From Branchiostoma floridae (taxonomy: Eukaryota > Chordata > Leptocardii > Amphioxiformes > Branchiostomatidae): 64,000 nucleotides of DNA. The translations under genes and the position numbers were made by a program. This document shows positions 22,149 through 36,700 of the stretch, in pieces; positions within the stretch are counted from its first letter, which is position 1, and each line of letters starts with the position of its first letter. The stretch is taken from positions 20,015,139-20,079,138 of the forward strand of contig NC_049982.1 in the NCBI RefSeq assembly GCF_000003815.2, read 5' to 3'. The notes below the pieces were generated by a model, which was not told where the DNA came from, did no database searches, and was given only the letters and a program-made list of their open reading frames with translations.

Positions 22149-25100
22149 TCAGCTGATGAACTTGGAGTGGATTTCTCGTAGATGTTTGGGTTGGAGTTGT
22201 ACGGAGAACAGACCCTTCTCTACGCTGGGCAGGCTGACTCTCCCCACACACACACAGTTCTCCTTCTCCTCCATGGCCTGGGGATGACAGAAGGGACAAG
22301 CTCAGAAATATCTACTGTATCTCTGTCAGTAGCATCAAAAGAGTGCCATCTTAAAACTTAAGTCATGGGGCACATTAGTGTAGTGGGTGCTTGCATGCAG
22401 AATACAACTTGTCATTGGGGTTAGTACAAAATTATAGAACAAAATGTTAGGAAACTGGACTAAAAGAAGAATACTGGTAATGACAACCTTTCTGCTAATT
22501 AGCCCTTACAGTGGTTATGGTATTTGACATTTGGAAAAGGTTCACTACAAAGACATTTTGGACATCACAAATCTTAAATAAAGATTTTGACAGATCCTTT
22601 TAAGTTTTATTCCCCTTACCTTGGCGAGTTCTGGGGAGGTAAAAGCAGCAAAGTCCCCTCTGACCTGCCCTCCTTTGCGCTGGGCTGCCACCAAAGCCTG
22701 CACTTCATTGTGGAGCTGAAAGAAGGCAGTGGGTATTGTACAAAAATCCATATTATTCAATGTTGGTTCTTCATTTGCATCCTTGATTGACAAGAAGGTA
22801 TCTACGGGGTATAATAAAAGTCAAGTTTATTGCACAACGATTGCATCAGATACAATGTATGGCAAATAACGTATTAAAGTCAAGTGATACTGTAACTTTA
22901 AGAATCTTATGTATCAAATGTAATTTAAGAACTGGATACTGGTAGATCTGTTGCTTTAGTTGATGGTTGCATCATGATGATGTTGTGCTACAGGGTTCAG
23001 ACTGTACAAACATGACCAGACCTGGTCAGCAGCCTTCTGCATGGCCTGGATACGGGCAGTGTTCTGGGCCAGCTGGTGGGCTGGGGTGGCCTTCTCTAGA
23101 ACGGGAACAGTGCCTAGAGAACAGCAAAAACATGTCATTTTCAGAACAGTTAATGTTCAATACATCTTGATAGATAGGCCTTCTGTAACATTCGAACAGT
23201 GCATATGCCATCATAAAGTTATTGTAAATGAAGATATTACATGTTATGATTAAGTGATATCTATTCTGAGGACTTTTCAAGAACTAGCACACCTTTAGTG
23301 GAGATGGCTCATGGAAATAGATGGGACATTTCACAGCAGCTTGTAGCCAGTGACTTATGCCCAAGGTCAACTGTCTTGTCAGCAATGCAAGAAAACTACA
23401 AAATGAGACTTTTCATAAACCTACCTGGCTTTCTATGGGAGATATCCACAACCTTAGGACAGGCACTCATGTGGAACAGATCCTGGAAAGACAAGGAGGA
23501 GTAAGTTGGTACTGATGACTTCACTGGTGTTAAACCTCATGGGCTGTGATGCATTCTAACTTGAGATGATATAAATCGCAGCAAACAGTTTGGTACTGGC
23601 TGAGTTGCGGGGATCCGCCAGTCAATCCGCCATGCAAATTGATGGTTGTCGAATATAGTTCAGGGCCTAAAACTTCAAGATTTTTTTCCTGGTCAAATGG
23701 GTAGAAATCCTGGCAGTTTTGAGGTGGGTGTGACAGGGGAGGGTTTCTACTTTGTGATTAGGGCCAAAAAGCTAAGTTTGTGTGGTTTTTAGGGGGTATA
23801 AAGTTGGGACTTTTTTGTCCTAACACATGGCCTCCTCACTGGGTTGTGGTGCGGTTTTGAGGTCATGGGTCAATCTTTCAGTTTCCCGGAAGTTTTCACC
23901 GTTAGATTCATGCCGAAATGTGGTTTGTCGGATAGCTGAGATGTCGGGCTTTCATATGAGGGTATGTTTGTGTGCCAGTAACGTCAGAAAGTTGAGTTAT
24001 TAACAGTTGCTTTCTCCTCTTTTTTGTATAGGGAACCATTGTTTAGAGGCTGCAAATTGAATCACCTGCGGATACCCTTTGAAGTGTTCCAGGTATCACC
24101 CTGCCCTCCCCCTTTTTAGCTATTTTGGGGCTGAATACACCTCCATATGTGTGAAATATGGTCCCAGGGGACATGCCATGCTAAATTTGTAGAGAATTTC
24201 CTATATTTCAGCTGTTTTTAGTTCACTGGTGTGCTAAAGGGCACTGCTTACAATGGAACTTGCCATTGGTGTAAAATGACTTGAGAGGGAGGATGGACTC
24301 TAGAGTCTATCACTCTTCCATTTGACCTGTATTCTATTGGCAATTGCGAAAGTAAATTATGAATAGTCCAAAAGAGTTCGGTTGGACGTGAACCACGTTA
24401 TTTGGCAACGTCCCAGGGGAGGAGCCGCGAAAGCGGTCCAGCTCATGGATACAGGAGGTGTGTTCCTAAGCCCCATTATCCTGTGTTTTGCTAACTTTTT
24501 GGGGATGTTAGCATGATGTTAGCATGTGGCAGGTATCATGACAGCATACCAGAGTCTGTCAGTGCCATTTTCAGCACAAAAGATGAAGAAAGTGGTGTGT
24601 GCATTGAGTGAAATTGGCTTTGACCTACTTTTATTAAATGCCCAGCACACACCTTCTGAAAGTCCCTACAAACCCTATGAAACAACACCTCATGACCAAA
24701 TTTCAGGTCTCTGTCACTGTGTAGGCAGTCTCTGTGTGTCAGAGTGACTAGCTTTTGGCATTTCTTGGCCTACATATGCCAGGTTTCTTGAAAACAGCTC
24801 TTGATATATATGCCCTGCCCCCCCCCCCCCCTTCAGACTCATAGCAGCCATGATACCTGTTATAAAAGTGAGTCCCAGGGGAGTATAAATCATTGAAATT
24901 CTTTCATACTTTGGATAATATGTGACAACCCCTGTCTCCATTGTATGATAAAACTTTTTTTGTGAAAATCTGAACTTGGGCTCTGTGAAGGGGATCCGCC
25001 AGTCAATCCGCCATGCAAATTGATGGTTGTCGAATATAGTTCAGGGCCTAAAACTTCAAGATTTTTTTCCTGGTCAAATGGGTAGAAATCCTGGCAGTTT

Positions 25101-28100
25101 TGAGGTGGGTGTGACAGGGGAGGGTTTCTACTTTGTGATTAGGGCCAAAAAGCTGAGTTTGTGTGGTTTTTAGGGGGTATAAAGTTGGGACTTTTTTGTC
25201 CTAACACATGGCCTCCTCACTGGGTTGTGGTGCGGTTTTGAGGTCATGGGTCAATCTTTCAGTTTCCCGGAAGTTTTCACCGTTAGATTCATGCCGAAAT
25301 GTGGTTTGTCGGATAGCTGAGATGTCGGGCTTTCATATGAGGGTATGTTTGTGTGCCAGTAACGTCAGAAAGTTGAGTTATTAACAGTTGCTTTCTCCTC
25401 TTTTTTGTATAGGGAACCATTGTTTAGAGGCTGCAAATTGAATCACCTGCGGATACCCTTGCGGATTCATGGTTACGCCGGCAGTCAGCATAAAACAGGA
25501 CGTATATTTAGATCTCAGTAACATACCCACTATGCAAATATGAACTTGCTATGCACGTCGTGTCTGAAACTTCGTGTTACATGCATCTATACTAGTATTG
25601 AGGGGGCAGCCTAGAATGAACATAACAATGAAGCCCTGATTGGCCTGAAAAAAAACTTACACACAAGTATCTCCACTGCATTCTTAATACTGAGTAGCTT
25701 TTCACCAAAAACCAGTGTGACATCTTTTCAGTGAGACAATAAAACATGAAGTGAACTCACAGTGAGGAGCTTGTCAGTCTTCCTGGTGAGTTCACCCAGC
25801 TTGTTCCTGGAGGGTGCAGCGTCCCCACCCCCTCCCTCCACCTGCACCAGCCCTGTTCTACTGATCAGCCCCACAGGCTTCTTAGGCACCTTCAGCGGGG
25901 GCAGGCCGGCCAGCAGGGCCTGGGGAGAAACACTTACAGCTGACATGTCTGTGCTAGCTACTGATAAAACCTCACACTACAAACATATGCAGAAATTATC
26001 ATTATTTAGCCAACACGTGAATCTCATCCCCCCAACAACCTAGAGGTGAACTGACGATAGGCTACTAGTATTACCAAGGAGGTTAAAAAAATCACGTGAG
26101 CACCTACGGTAGTACCTAAAGAGAAATTTCTATTACAAATAAGATAAAGTTACAGTGTGAACTTGTGAACAGTACTATACAATTATGTATTATTGCAAAG
26201 AGCCAATAATTGTTCTATAATTGTGGAAGAAGATCAATACCAATCCATGACTGCTTTAAAGGTGAAATGTGTGATAGCACATGGTTTAACTCACATTCAT
26301 TTTCTGTGCCTGTAGTCTGAAGTTCTCCTGCTTGACATGATGAAGAGCTACCCTCAGTACATCAATCTGTAAAGAAGACACATGTCAGTGACTTATATTT
26401 TGTATGTCTTCATCACAAATAAAGGGTAACAGTTACCTATCTAAATTTATCTACATCTCGTAAAAAATCTTGTCATTTTTGATGCCTTGTTTCTAAAGTT
26501 TCATAGAAGCACACTGACTAAGAGATGGATGAATGGATAGATGACAAAATGAGGTACTGACCTGTTGAAGGAGCAGCGGAGAGTCTCGGACCAGAGTCTG
26601 ACCTGTTGTCATGGGAACCACACCGGATGTTGGACTGCCCACACCTGTGATGTGCACACACAACAGTTGGCTATAGAACCAGCAGGACAGGTGGGGGGAG
26701 AAATGTTACAAACAACCATGTATAGGGGAGTTCATGTAAGGGGTACATTTTGTAGTTCCAGAGAAAGCTGTTTGAATAGGAAATATCACCACACAGCACA
26801 GCTACACACAATATTACAATACCAGTTAGGGAATAACAAAGATTTATAGGTTTGTGGGAGAGCAGATGGTTGAATGATTGACATTGGATAAAATGGTACA
26901 CATTACATAGGGACATAAAGGGAAGGCCACTGAGTGTAAAACTTTCACTAAATGGTGAAGCAGTACAACTGGAGACTTTGCAAACTGGTAGAAACAGTTT
27001 TGGCTGAGGCAACATCAATGTTTTACTTGGTTCTTAGTCTTTCAAGAAAATGGATGATTTTAGTTTTCATTGATTTACTATAAGCGCAATTGATTAACCT
27101 GGGTAACCTTTCGGCATGGTAGCTGATAATTACATTCTTTCTACAACAAAGAATCAAGTACTTCATTGATGTTGCCTGATGGAAGTAAAACACCTAGTGT
27201 TTCTTTCACATGCAAAACATGAATGACAATCAATGAAATCAATGGAAAAATGCAAGGAATGATAATGAATGAATTGCCATGGTGACTATGATTTACAACA
27301 CTGTTCAAGAAAATGGAGGATAATTGTTTTTTTTTGTGAAATGTACAGGCTTAAGTTAAGAAAAACAACAAAATAATACAGCTACTTGAAACAGAAAAAA
27401 AAAAAAAGACAAGGCTAAGAAGGAAGTTGTGAGTTTTGTGTATGATATCATCTCACCTTCACCCCACGATACATCTCCAGTCACTACATCTGTGGTGTGA
27501 GAGAGACAGGAGAGGAAAACAGCAGACGTGAGGGAAAGTACAGTAACTAACCTATCCATGTAACAGGGTGTAACAACAAGAGGGATGGTTCAGTAACAGT
27601 TTGTAAAGGGACAGAAAAGTCTTCATTTTTCTACTTTAACCATAGTCATCCTGAAAACAGTATTGCTATTCTTGGAGTGAGAAGGATGTTGATAATAACT
27701 ATGACCCGCAAGCTTCTGATTGTTTCAAAATTCCTGCAGGATAATAGATATAAAGCAGACAGCGCAGTGTGTGGTATACATGGCTTATAAATATGTTGCA
27801 AGGAGAGCGACAGAAATGCACATATTTTCACAAAAGAAGACAAAGACAGAAATTTTTAGTCAAAGAAAAAATTCCTGATGGTGGACTAAACTTATCTGAC
27901 ACTCTATCTTTGTGATACATACCACAGATAGATGGAAACACTCTTACCACTACCACTTGCAGCCCCTGCCACCACAGCTGCAATACCAGAGGGGGCTGCC
28001 TGGTGGCGTGTCAGGCCTTCTAAGAGGGAGCGTTTGGACATCTGGTTCAGTCTTAGTTTCAGCTCTGCCTTCTCTGCCTCAAGTGAGTCAATGTCGCCCT

Positions 28101-31100
28101 GCAGGGCGTCCATGGTTCGCTCGAACTCCCTGGAAATAGACACACAACACATGAGGAGGGGACAGATGGAGTCAAATCAGCTATGTAGTACCAGTAGTGG
28201 GAGTTATCTTTTCATTCCATGTACATGTACTAACAAAAGCAACCTTCAGAAATAAAACAACCACTTCAATAATGGTACAGTATTTGGCCACATTTGTTTT
28301 GAATTTTTTTTTTTTTTTTTTTCAAACTTTATTAACATTTACATAACAATACATTCACATAACAATCAGATAACATTATAATACATAAAAGTAGTTGTGA
28401 TCAGACTGTATCACCTTACAAGGCTATTTCTATACTATTATTTACCCTGTTCTTAAAATGCGCAAAGTTTGGTTTCATGTTTTTCACATAACATAGGTAT
28501 ATACAGTATTTCGCCAAGAGAATATAATATATAAGTGTGGTACTGGCAGTACGATGACAGCATACACCATACACAATCAAATTTTCATCCAGCACTATAT
28601 CTTGGTTTTCGTAGCTCCTCCACCAAAGACAGAATTGCTTCCAAAAAATTTTAACCTCTTTGCAGTACACAAATAAATGTACTATGGTATGTTTTTCCTT
28701 ACAGTTATTGCATCGGTCGGTTTTTACTAGATTTGTTTTTTTTAACCAGCTGTTTGTAGGTAGGAAATGGTGAATTATCTTGTACTGAAAATATTGTAAA
28801 TTGGTTTCTTTAGTGACAATAAAGGCGGTAGTATAAACTTTCTCGATGTTGTCTATGCCAATTTTTCGTATGATTTCGTTTTCTCTAGTGGGTGGTACAA
28901 CTTGTTTTTCTATAAGGGTATCGTATATCTGCTTACATGTTGTTGTGAGGGGATGGATTCTCTCCGTGTATTCAATGATAGTTTTAGAGGCGCACTTTTT
29001 TCCATTGTTTTTTATATTATCTTTCCAATTTTTTGGTATTGCCGCTTTTATAGAATTGTAATTCAATATTTGTCTTGAATCCATGGTCAAACCATATAAA
29101 TTGTGTAGGTCTTTGTTTGTAAGAAAAGATCCATCCTCGTACAACAAATCATTCAGATAGATAATTCCGGCATCTATCCAGATTTTGTAAAATATCGGTG
29201 CATTCTTTACTAAAATAAATCTATTGTTCCACAAAACTTGCGAACATATTTGTCTGTGTGTTTTGGGTTCGTATCCTATCACTTCTTCCCATGCAACTAA
29301 AACATCTTTGTAAAATAGGGGCATGTCGTTAAGATCTAACTGAGAAGTAGCGTAATTGCATCGGAAAATCAAGAAACCTCCCCATCTTGCAAACAAGTGC
29401 TCTTTTTCTTTTGATGGGTCCATTACAAATCTTTTAATCCATATGGCTTTTAAGGCCTTGTTCATTACATTAAAATCGATCATTTTAAGTCCACCTTGAC
29501 ATTTTTTGCCAATCAGAGTTTTCATTTTTACTTTTGGAGGTTTCTCTCGCCAGATATACTTGAATATGTATTCGTTTACTTGTTTTACAAATTGGGGAGG
29601 GACATGCATGACTGAACAAATATAGATCAACTTAGAGATGCCGATGGTTTTCACAATCAATATCCGACCAATCAAGGTCAAGTTTCGTTGTTTCCATATG
29701 CTGCACGCTTGTACCATTTTTGTATAATTCTTATCAAGGTCTTCCTTATAGCATCTATGTCTGTCATGGCCAAAGTGCGCGCCCAGTGCTTTAATGGGAC
29801 CGTCAGGCCAACGGATAGGGAGTGGCTTATCTTGTCTATCTTTGTTTGAGCCTATCCACATAGCTTCAGTTTTTCCATAATTTAGATCAAGACCACTACA
29901 ATCCTTAAAGAGGTTCAACGTTTCTAACAGTTTCAGTGCAGAGGGTATATCTAGTAGTAGTGATGTCATGTCGTCTGCGTACATTGAGAGTTTTTGCATT
30001 CTACCGTACACTTGTAAACCTTTTATGTTTATATCTGCTCTAACTGCTGAAGCTAACATTTCAATACAGATTATAAACAAGCTAGATGACAGTGGATCCC
30101 CCTGCCTTACACCTCTATGAACACTAAACCATGGAGATATATAGCCATTATTAAGCACACAGCTTGTTATATCAGTGTATAGCAATTTAACCCATTTGAT
30201 CATGTTGTGTCCAAAGTTTACAGTTTCTAGTACTTTTAGTATGAAGGAATGTTCGATACTATCATAAGCTTTTTTGAAGTCCAGAAACATCAACAATCCC
30301 GGTTTCTTCTTTTTATCGTAATAATCTATTGTGTCATAAATACGCCTGATGTTTGTCCCTATATATCTTTGTTTGACAAACCCTGTTTGGTCTTCGTGTA
30401 TTAGGAAAGGGAGTAAACGTTCAATTCGTAGTGTAAGTGCTTTACTGACAATTTTATAATCTACATTTAATAGACTTATCGGTCGCCAATTGTCTAGATT
30501 ACTTGTGTCTAACCCTTTCTTGGGAATTAGCCTTATTACTCCACGTCTTAGTGAGATGGGTAGTAAGTTATTGTGGTACGCATCATTAATTGTATTAAGA
30601 AGGTAATCTTTTAGTAAATTCCAATACTTAATATAAAATTCTATCGTGATACCATCACATCCTGGTGACTTGTTTTTATTTTTTGACATAGCTTGTAAAG
30701 CTTTTCTCAGTTCTACCTCTTTCATTTCACCATCACAACTGGTCTTTTGTTCAGTGTTTAACTTTTTAACGTCATCATTGTCTAAAAAATAAGTTGATTC
30801 CTTCATGTCTGGGTAAGAAGAGGTATATAGTTTTTTATAGTACTCAGCTTCTTCCAATAAAATTGTTTTAGGGTCTGTTGTTATTGATCCGTCTTCCAAA
30901 GTCAAAGACGAGATAGTCTTTTCTTTGTAGTTTCTTTTTTCCAGGTTGAAGAAGTATTTTGTACTCTTCTCTCCTTGTTCATTCCAATTGCATCTACTTC
31001 TAATGATAGCACCTTTAGTTTTGTGAGTTTGTATACTTTCTAACCTTTCTTTTGTTTCACAGATTAATTTTTGTTTTTCAGGATCATCAAATTCATCTGT

Positions 31101-33774
31101 CTCCCTCATCAAGGAGTTTAATTGTTCTTCTAATTCTTTCTCCTCATTTTTGCGACTGCGCGCTTTATTTTTAGAGTATTGAATACTAAGTGATCTTATT
31201 TCCATTTTAATCATCTCCCATTGTATACCAGGCTGTTGGATATCTTTTAGTTTGTCCTTGATATTAGTGAGTAGATCTGTCATTTCTTTATCAAAAGTTT
31301 GATCCTCTAACAAAGAGTTGTTTAAACGCCAAAATCCTGGCCCTCTCTTTTGATATCTAGGCGACTTGACTGTCATTATTACCGCCCTGTGGTCAGGGAC
31401 GGGCGCTACCTTAATGCTACATTCACTTAAGTTTACTAAATTGTAAGGTGCAAACCAGTAATCTAGCCTACATTTTATATTTTCATTTTGCCAAGTGTAT
31501 TGTCTAGTATTGGGGTTTTTTTCCCGCCATACATCAGCCAGATTAAAAGACTTTAATAGGCATTGCATTTCTTTGATTGCATAATTTTTGTCGTCAATGG
31601 GTCTTCCTCCTGTCTTGTCTAATTCTGTTAGGGAAATATTACAGTCACCGCCAATGATAACTGTCCCACTAGCGTTTTCTTGAGCTAGCTTGTGAATTTC
31701 TTTGAAGAATTTCACTTGTTCTGTCCTTTTGTTTGGTGAATAAAGGTTAATTAAACTTACGTCATTATCGTTTACTCTACCATTTACCATTATGTATCTA
31801 CCGTCTTGATCAAGAAGTGTCTGTTCTAAGTCTATATCTGCTTCAGGGTTAAAGAGCATCATTACTCCTTTCCCGTGAGCTGTGCCATGGCTAAAAACTA
31901 TTTTCCCGCCCCATTCATTAGCCCAAAGTTTTTCATTTTCTTTAGCCGAGAAAGATTCCTGTAAAAAGGCTATGTCTGTTTTCTGGTTATGTATCCATCT
32001 AAATATTTTTTGTCGTTTCAGTTTGTTATTTAAACCTCTAACATTTAAGGAGATAAACGTTAATTTGGACGTTAGAGAGTTTGATGAAGACATGTTAAAA
32101 GAGTTATAACAAAAAAAAATATCTAAGCATTAACAACATTTGTTTTGAATGCTTGTCATGGAAATTTTTGTTGAAATGTAAAAAAATACGAAAGAATACC
32201 ATTGATAATATGTTGAAGGTGAACAATGTGTTACTAAGTGATCATCTTAGCTTTAAAATGAATACACCTATCAAATACTGTTCTTATGGAGGTGCAGTTG
32301 ACATTGCATCCTTCAGTATGCTTCCCCTTACTTTCCATGCTCTGCTTCTCAATCAATATGGCATGCTGAACCTTAACCAGATGTGCTTACCAACCTTTAC
32401 CTGAAAACTGTCAGTCAGAGAGTGGAGTTTTACAAATATCTATATAAAAGCACCCATTCAATATAAAAGTTTCTAGGAGCTTGTCAGGTTTGTGCCACAA
32501 AATAGCCCAAAGTCTAGATTCCACTCACTCTTCCTTCTTGCGGAGAGCCTCGTTAGTTTCCTCCAGTTGGACCTTCAAGTATTCAGTCTTACTGTCGCTC
32601 TCTTTAGTCGCATTATCTAGCTTCTTCTCCAGCAGCCCAATACGCACATTGGTCTCGCTCAACTCCTCGCTCTGGTACAAGGAAACAGAAGCAAAAGATG
32701 ATTACAGCATGACTACATGGTGTATGACTGTTATACACAGGAAGGTTGATGAAATGTAGGGTAGGGAAATGTTCTGGGCTTAAAGGTTTGATAAACATCA
32801 TTGTAGACCTGCCCTTGTCACTGATTGAACTTGTCGTCCAACTCCAAGTGCACTAAAAAGTATTTAATCTACAGTGATCTAGTAGCTGAATAAGCATTAT
32901 CTTGGCATTCTGTTTGCCTCAGATGCAAGTGGCAGCAAAGATGTTTTTCAAGCCTCTTCAAATCTGCACTGCATTTCCTGCACTGAAAATTGAGTTTATA
33001 TGAATTTCATTTACAAACCATATGTACAACTCCTGAATCTTTTGCTGTAATATGCAATTATTCAAACTTTCAGTGCAGTAATGCTGTGTTAACACTGACA
33101 CATCTCCAGTAGGAATGGAGATGTGAGATGAGTAGGGTTTAGTACAGGTTGTGGATACCATCCGGGAGAAAGTGGAGCGAGAGGTCAGGCACTGCAGCCG
33201 TGTGCGTAAGACAGCCACTTCATCACACTGGGCAGGCACAAGGTTAGAGACAATGAACAGCAACATTAGAGAGATGTGCTACTATAATGCATTTACCTTG
33301 TATAGTGCATTAGACAGTACTCTATTAGCTAGGAAGAGAAGCCAAGTTGTCCAAAGTGACAGAGACATAAGGTACAATACACTGAAGTACAACTTTGAAT
33401 ACATTTACCTGATTGAGGAAAAATGGTGAAAAAAAATTTTTCTTCTCAGATTTCAAAAGATCCTTCATTTTGAATAACTTGAGCAGAGTAAACACGCACA
33501 AGTAGTCAGAAATGCTGGAAGTCTGTCAGAAATAGGGCATCTCACATGTAGTACTAAAAGGAGCTTTTATCTCCTTGATACTACAGATCTACACAGACAT
33601 CTACAGACCCTATCAGCAGGGCCACACATATGGGAATAACCAAACCTTGATTTTCAGGGACTTCTTGAGTTCCCGGATGACTGTCTCCCTGTCCTCCAGC
33701 TTCAGACCCATGCCCTCTGAGTCCAGGATCTCCCCCTTTACCTTTGTCGCTCGGATCGCCACCGGTGGTTGGGG
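22149..33774 (-). CDS. DCTN1: DCTN1 coiled coil 2 and C-terminal exons
   Basis: Exons 33646-33774, 32529-32671, 27948-28129, 27457-27489 (optional, 33 nt), 26562-26644, 26295-26366, 25761-25919, 23425-23482, 23022-23113, 22620-22715 and 22149-22277. Landmarks: [71 protein letters not shown] and the last residues REIHSKFIS then TGA. CC2 contributes to Arp1-filament and shoulder contacts in dynactin. A possible extra exon lies at 33159-33227. The L1-like insertion fills the intron 28130-32528, and the LTR-like element lies in 23483-25760. Confidence 0.94.
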
Positions 33775-36700
33775 CTTTGGACGTACAAAGAGAAGAATGA
33801 CATTAGCAGTAGGGATGTATGTCATATAGACGACAAGTTGAGCCCTAGCAGCAAAGACCAACAAGTCACTCCCTGCAGCGAGCACTGATGATTATTCCAT
33901 CCTTTAGAATATCAACATCAGCCTTGAAGAAGGAGCTAGGAGACTTCAAGTTTGTAAGAGTTGAAGCTAAGAAAAAATGTGTAGAAAGTGTAAGAAAGTA
34001 TGGAATAAGTAAAAATGGTCACAAATTTTGTAGTAGAAGGGCATTAAAACAGGGAAATATGTTGAAAGGAATACAACGGGATCTTTGTTAATAGGTATAC
34101 TGAAAGGAAGAACTTGAGTTTTGGAGGATGATGGTACATGTAGATATTAAGAATAAGGTCTTCATGGAAATAGGTAATGAATGTGGGGTTAAGTGATCTA
34201 ATAGAAAAATGAGCTCTAACAAATTGATGTACATGAATTGTTACCCCATGTACAGGTTAACTGCTCTATTGATAATATCTAGATCTTGGGGAGAAAGGGA
34301 AGTAAAGGCTGGTAAGAGCACTGAAGATGTCAGGGAGCAAGTCAGCCATGTTGAACATGTGGCATGCAGCGGTGCATGTGCAGAGAAGGTGCATGCACAT
34401 GTACACTTAAAGAAGTCGATAGAGAGGAGTACTTATCAGTGGCTGACGGTCGGAGGAAGTGGACAGCGTATGGACGAGTATCCTAGCAGCCGAGAACACA
34501 CAGGATAGTGAGGGTTAGCCGGGTTGGTGCCGTTGTAGACACACACACACTAGATTATATGTGGTCACAGAGGGGATATTCTACAAGTGGACTGGTATTT
34601 TCAGGAGAAAGGGGCACAACAAGAGGACAGAATAGCCTGCAATCATGGAAAAAAGTTGTTTCCATGGTAACATATTACTTGAAAACTTTGGTTACCGTAT
34701 GGAAATGATTCCTACCAGGCCAAAAACATGTACGGGTAGGAAAATGAGTTTCCTTGTGATTAGTATATGCATGATGTTCTCACAGAAAAATCAAAATCAT
34801 ATATTCTAATTTTTTTTGCCTTTTCTGTCCCTTGTTCTTGATTTGTTTTCAAACTGCTATCAAAAGGATTTCAGCTTATGTTCCTGGACCATATACAAGT
34901 AACGGAAATAGCTTAGAGGTGACTGGTTGCACCTACATTTTTTGTTTGTACATTTGCCAGACTAAGTGTACACACTACCTATGCCCAACCATATATCAGT
35001 ATTTTTTGTGTGACTCACACAGACAGGAACAAGGTTTTGTGTTGTGTTGATTCAAAAGACACTAAACTACAATCTAAAGTTGTAATCATCCCTTGAGGGC
35101 CCTTACTAGTCACTGACAATTTTGACATACATGTAAGTTACATGTATTCAAAGTCATGTATCCTTCGTCCTCAGTATTTTGAGGGTAGAACAGTTCAGAA
35201 CAACTGAAGGTAGAACAGTTACAGTACAACTGTTACAGTCATACCCAAAAAATGCCCAAGTTCATGATATATTTCTTTTTTCCATCATGCTCTTGAGTTA
35301 TATTCACCTTTATCCACTGGGTGATAAATCTGTAATAGTTGTATCTAAAAACAGGCATTTAGTCAATGGATGGTGGTTTCAAACTGCAATATCTTAAAGT
35401 ATTACAGTTTGAAACCATCATCAGTCAAGTTGATATCACTAAATACCCTGTTTTTAAAAGCAACAGATATCTTTAGGTTACCCCACAAATAAAGGTGAAC
35501 TAGCATTTTGTCTTGTGAAATCTTACTAAGTTAATTGATACCTGATCAAATTACTACACTTAAGACAAATGACAGAAGTTTCGAATATGTTTCAAACATA
35601 AAGATTACAAAGGTATAATGAAACATTCAAGGTAGAACATTTAAGAGCAAACACCACTGTACATCCTGTGACACACAACACAAGAACACATGGTGGACAT
35701 AGGAACTATGTACAAATGTACCAGTCTATGTGTGATTTCATTTATCACTTCCTGTGTGTTCATCTGTATGACATTTATGAGTTGTTAAAATGTATGGAGA
35801 GCACAGCATTAAAGATGCTGCCATGTGAGTTTATATGCAACTACAGGGCATTATTAACACCAGCTGCAAAAAAAGTTTGTTTTGATAATAATAAAAACAT
35901 GACAGCTTTGACTGTTGGGACTTGAAAGTGTCAGGAAATTTGATTGAATATACAAATGTATATTGTATAGAAAAATGTTATTATTATAAAAGAGGGCAAA
36001 AAAACAATCAAAAGCCAATGAAGGAATAAGATTTGAGAAAAAGTAAGTTTCAAGGAAATTACACTGTTACATATATCAGAAATTGTAAGTGGCCTGTCTG
36101 GCAAATGTTCAATTGTTCATCAAATATCTACATACACTGTTACATGTATGATTCCATAGTTGCACCACATATCAAACAACTGTTACAGTTACTGCATCTG
36201 TTGTTTTAAGGCAAGCGTGTTTATAGGTACATGTATATAGATGATCAAATTTCATTATATAGTAATGTTTGACTCAAAAATAATGATACAAAGGGTTGTG
36301 CTGACTGTGTGTACAATTTTAACTGCCTGCTGCACACTGGAAGCAAGTGTATTCTTTGTCCATGCAATTAATAAACTACCTGTTAAGCATGTAGGCATCA
36401 CATGATGTGCTTTTGACAATCAAAAGTGGCATAACTTTGCAACAGAAGCATATAGACTTGATCAAACTCAAGATTCAGAAAACCAGTCAAATACAATGTA
36501 TGGAGAAGAGAGAAAAATGTAAGGTAATTTCAAGCAATATCAAGATAAAGAATCAACTTTAATACAACCTAGGAGGATATGATAGAGTAAGCAGACAGAA
36601 ATGCAGTCATAAACACTTTCTCTAGCAGAGGACTACATGTAGACGTGACAGTACGAAAATAAGACATTCTTCAGAATGTGCAGTACTTAAGCAAGCAGGT

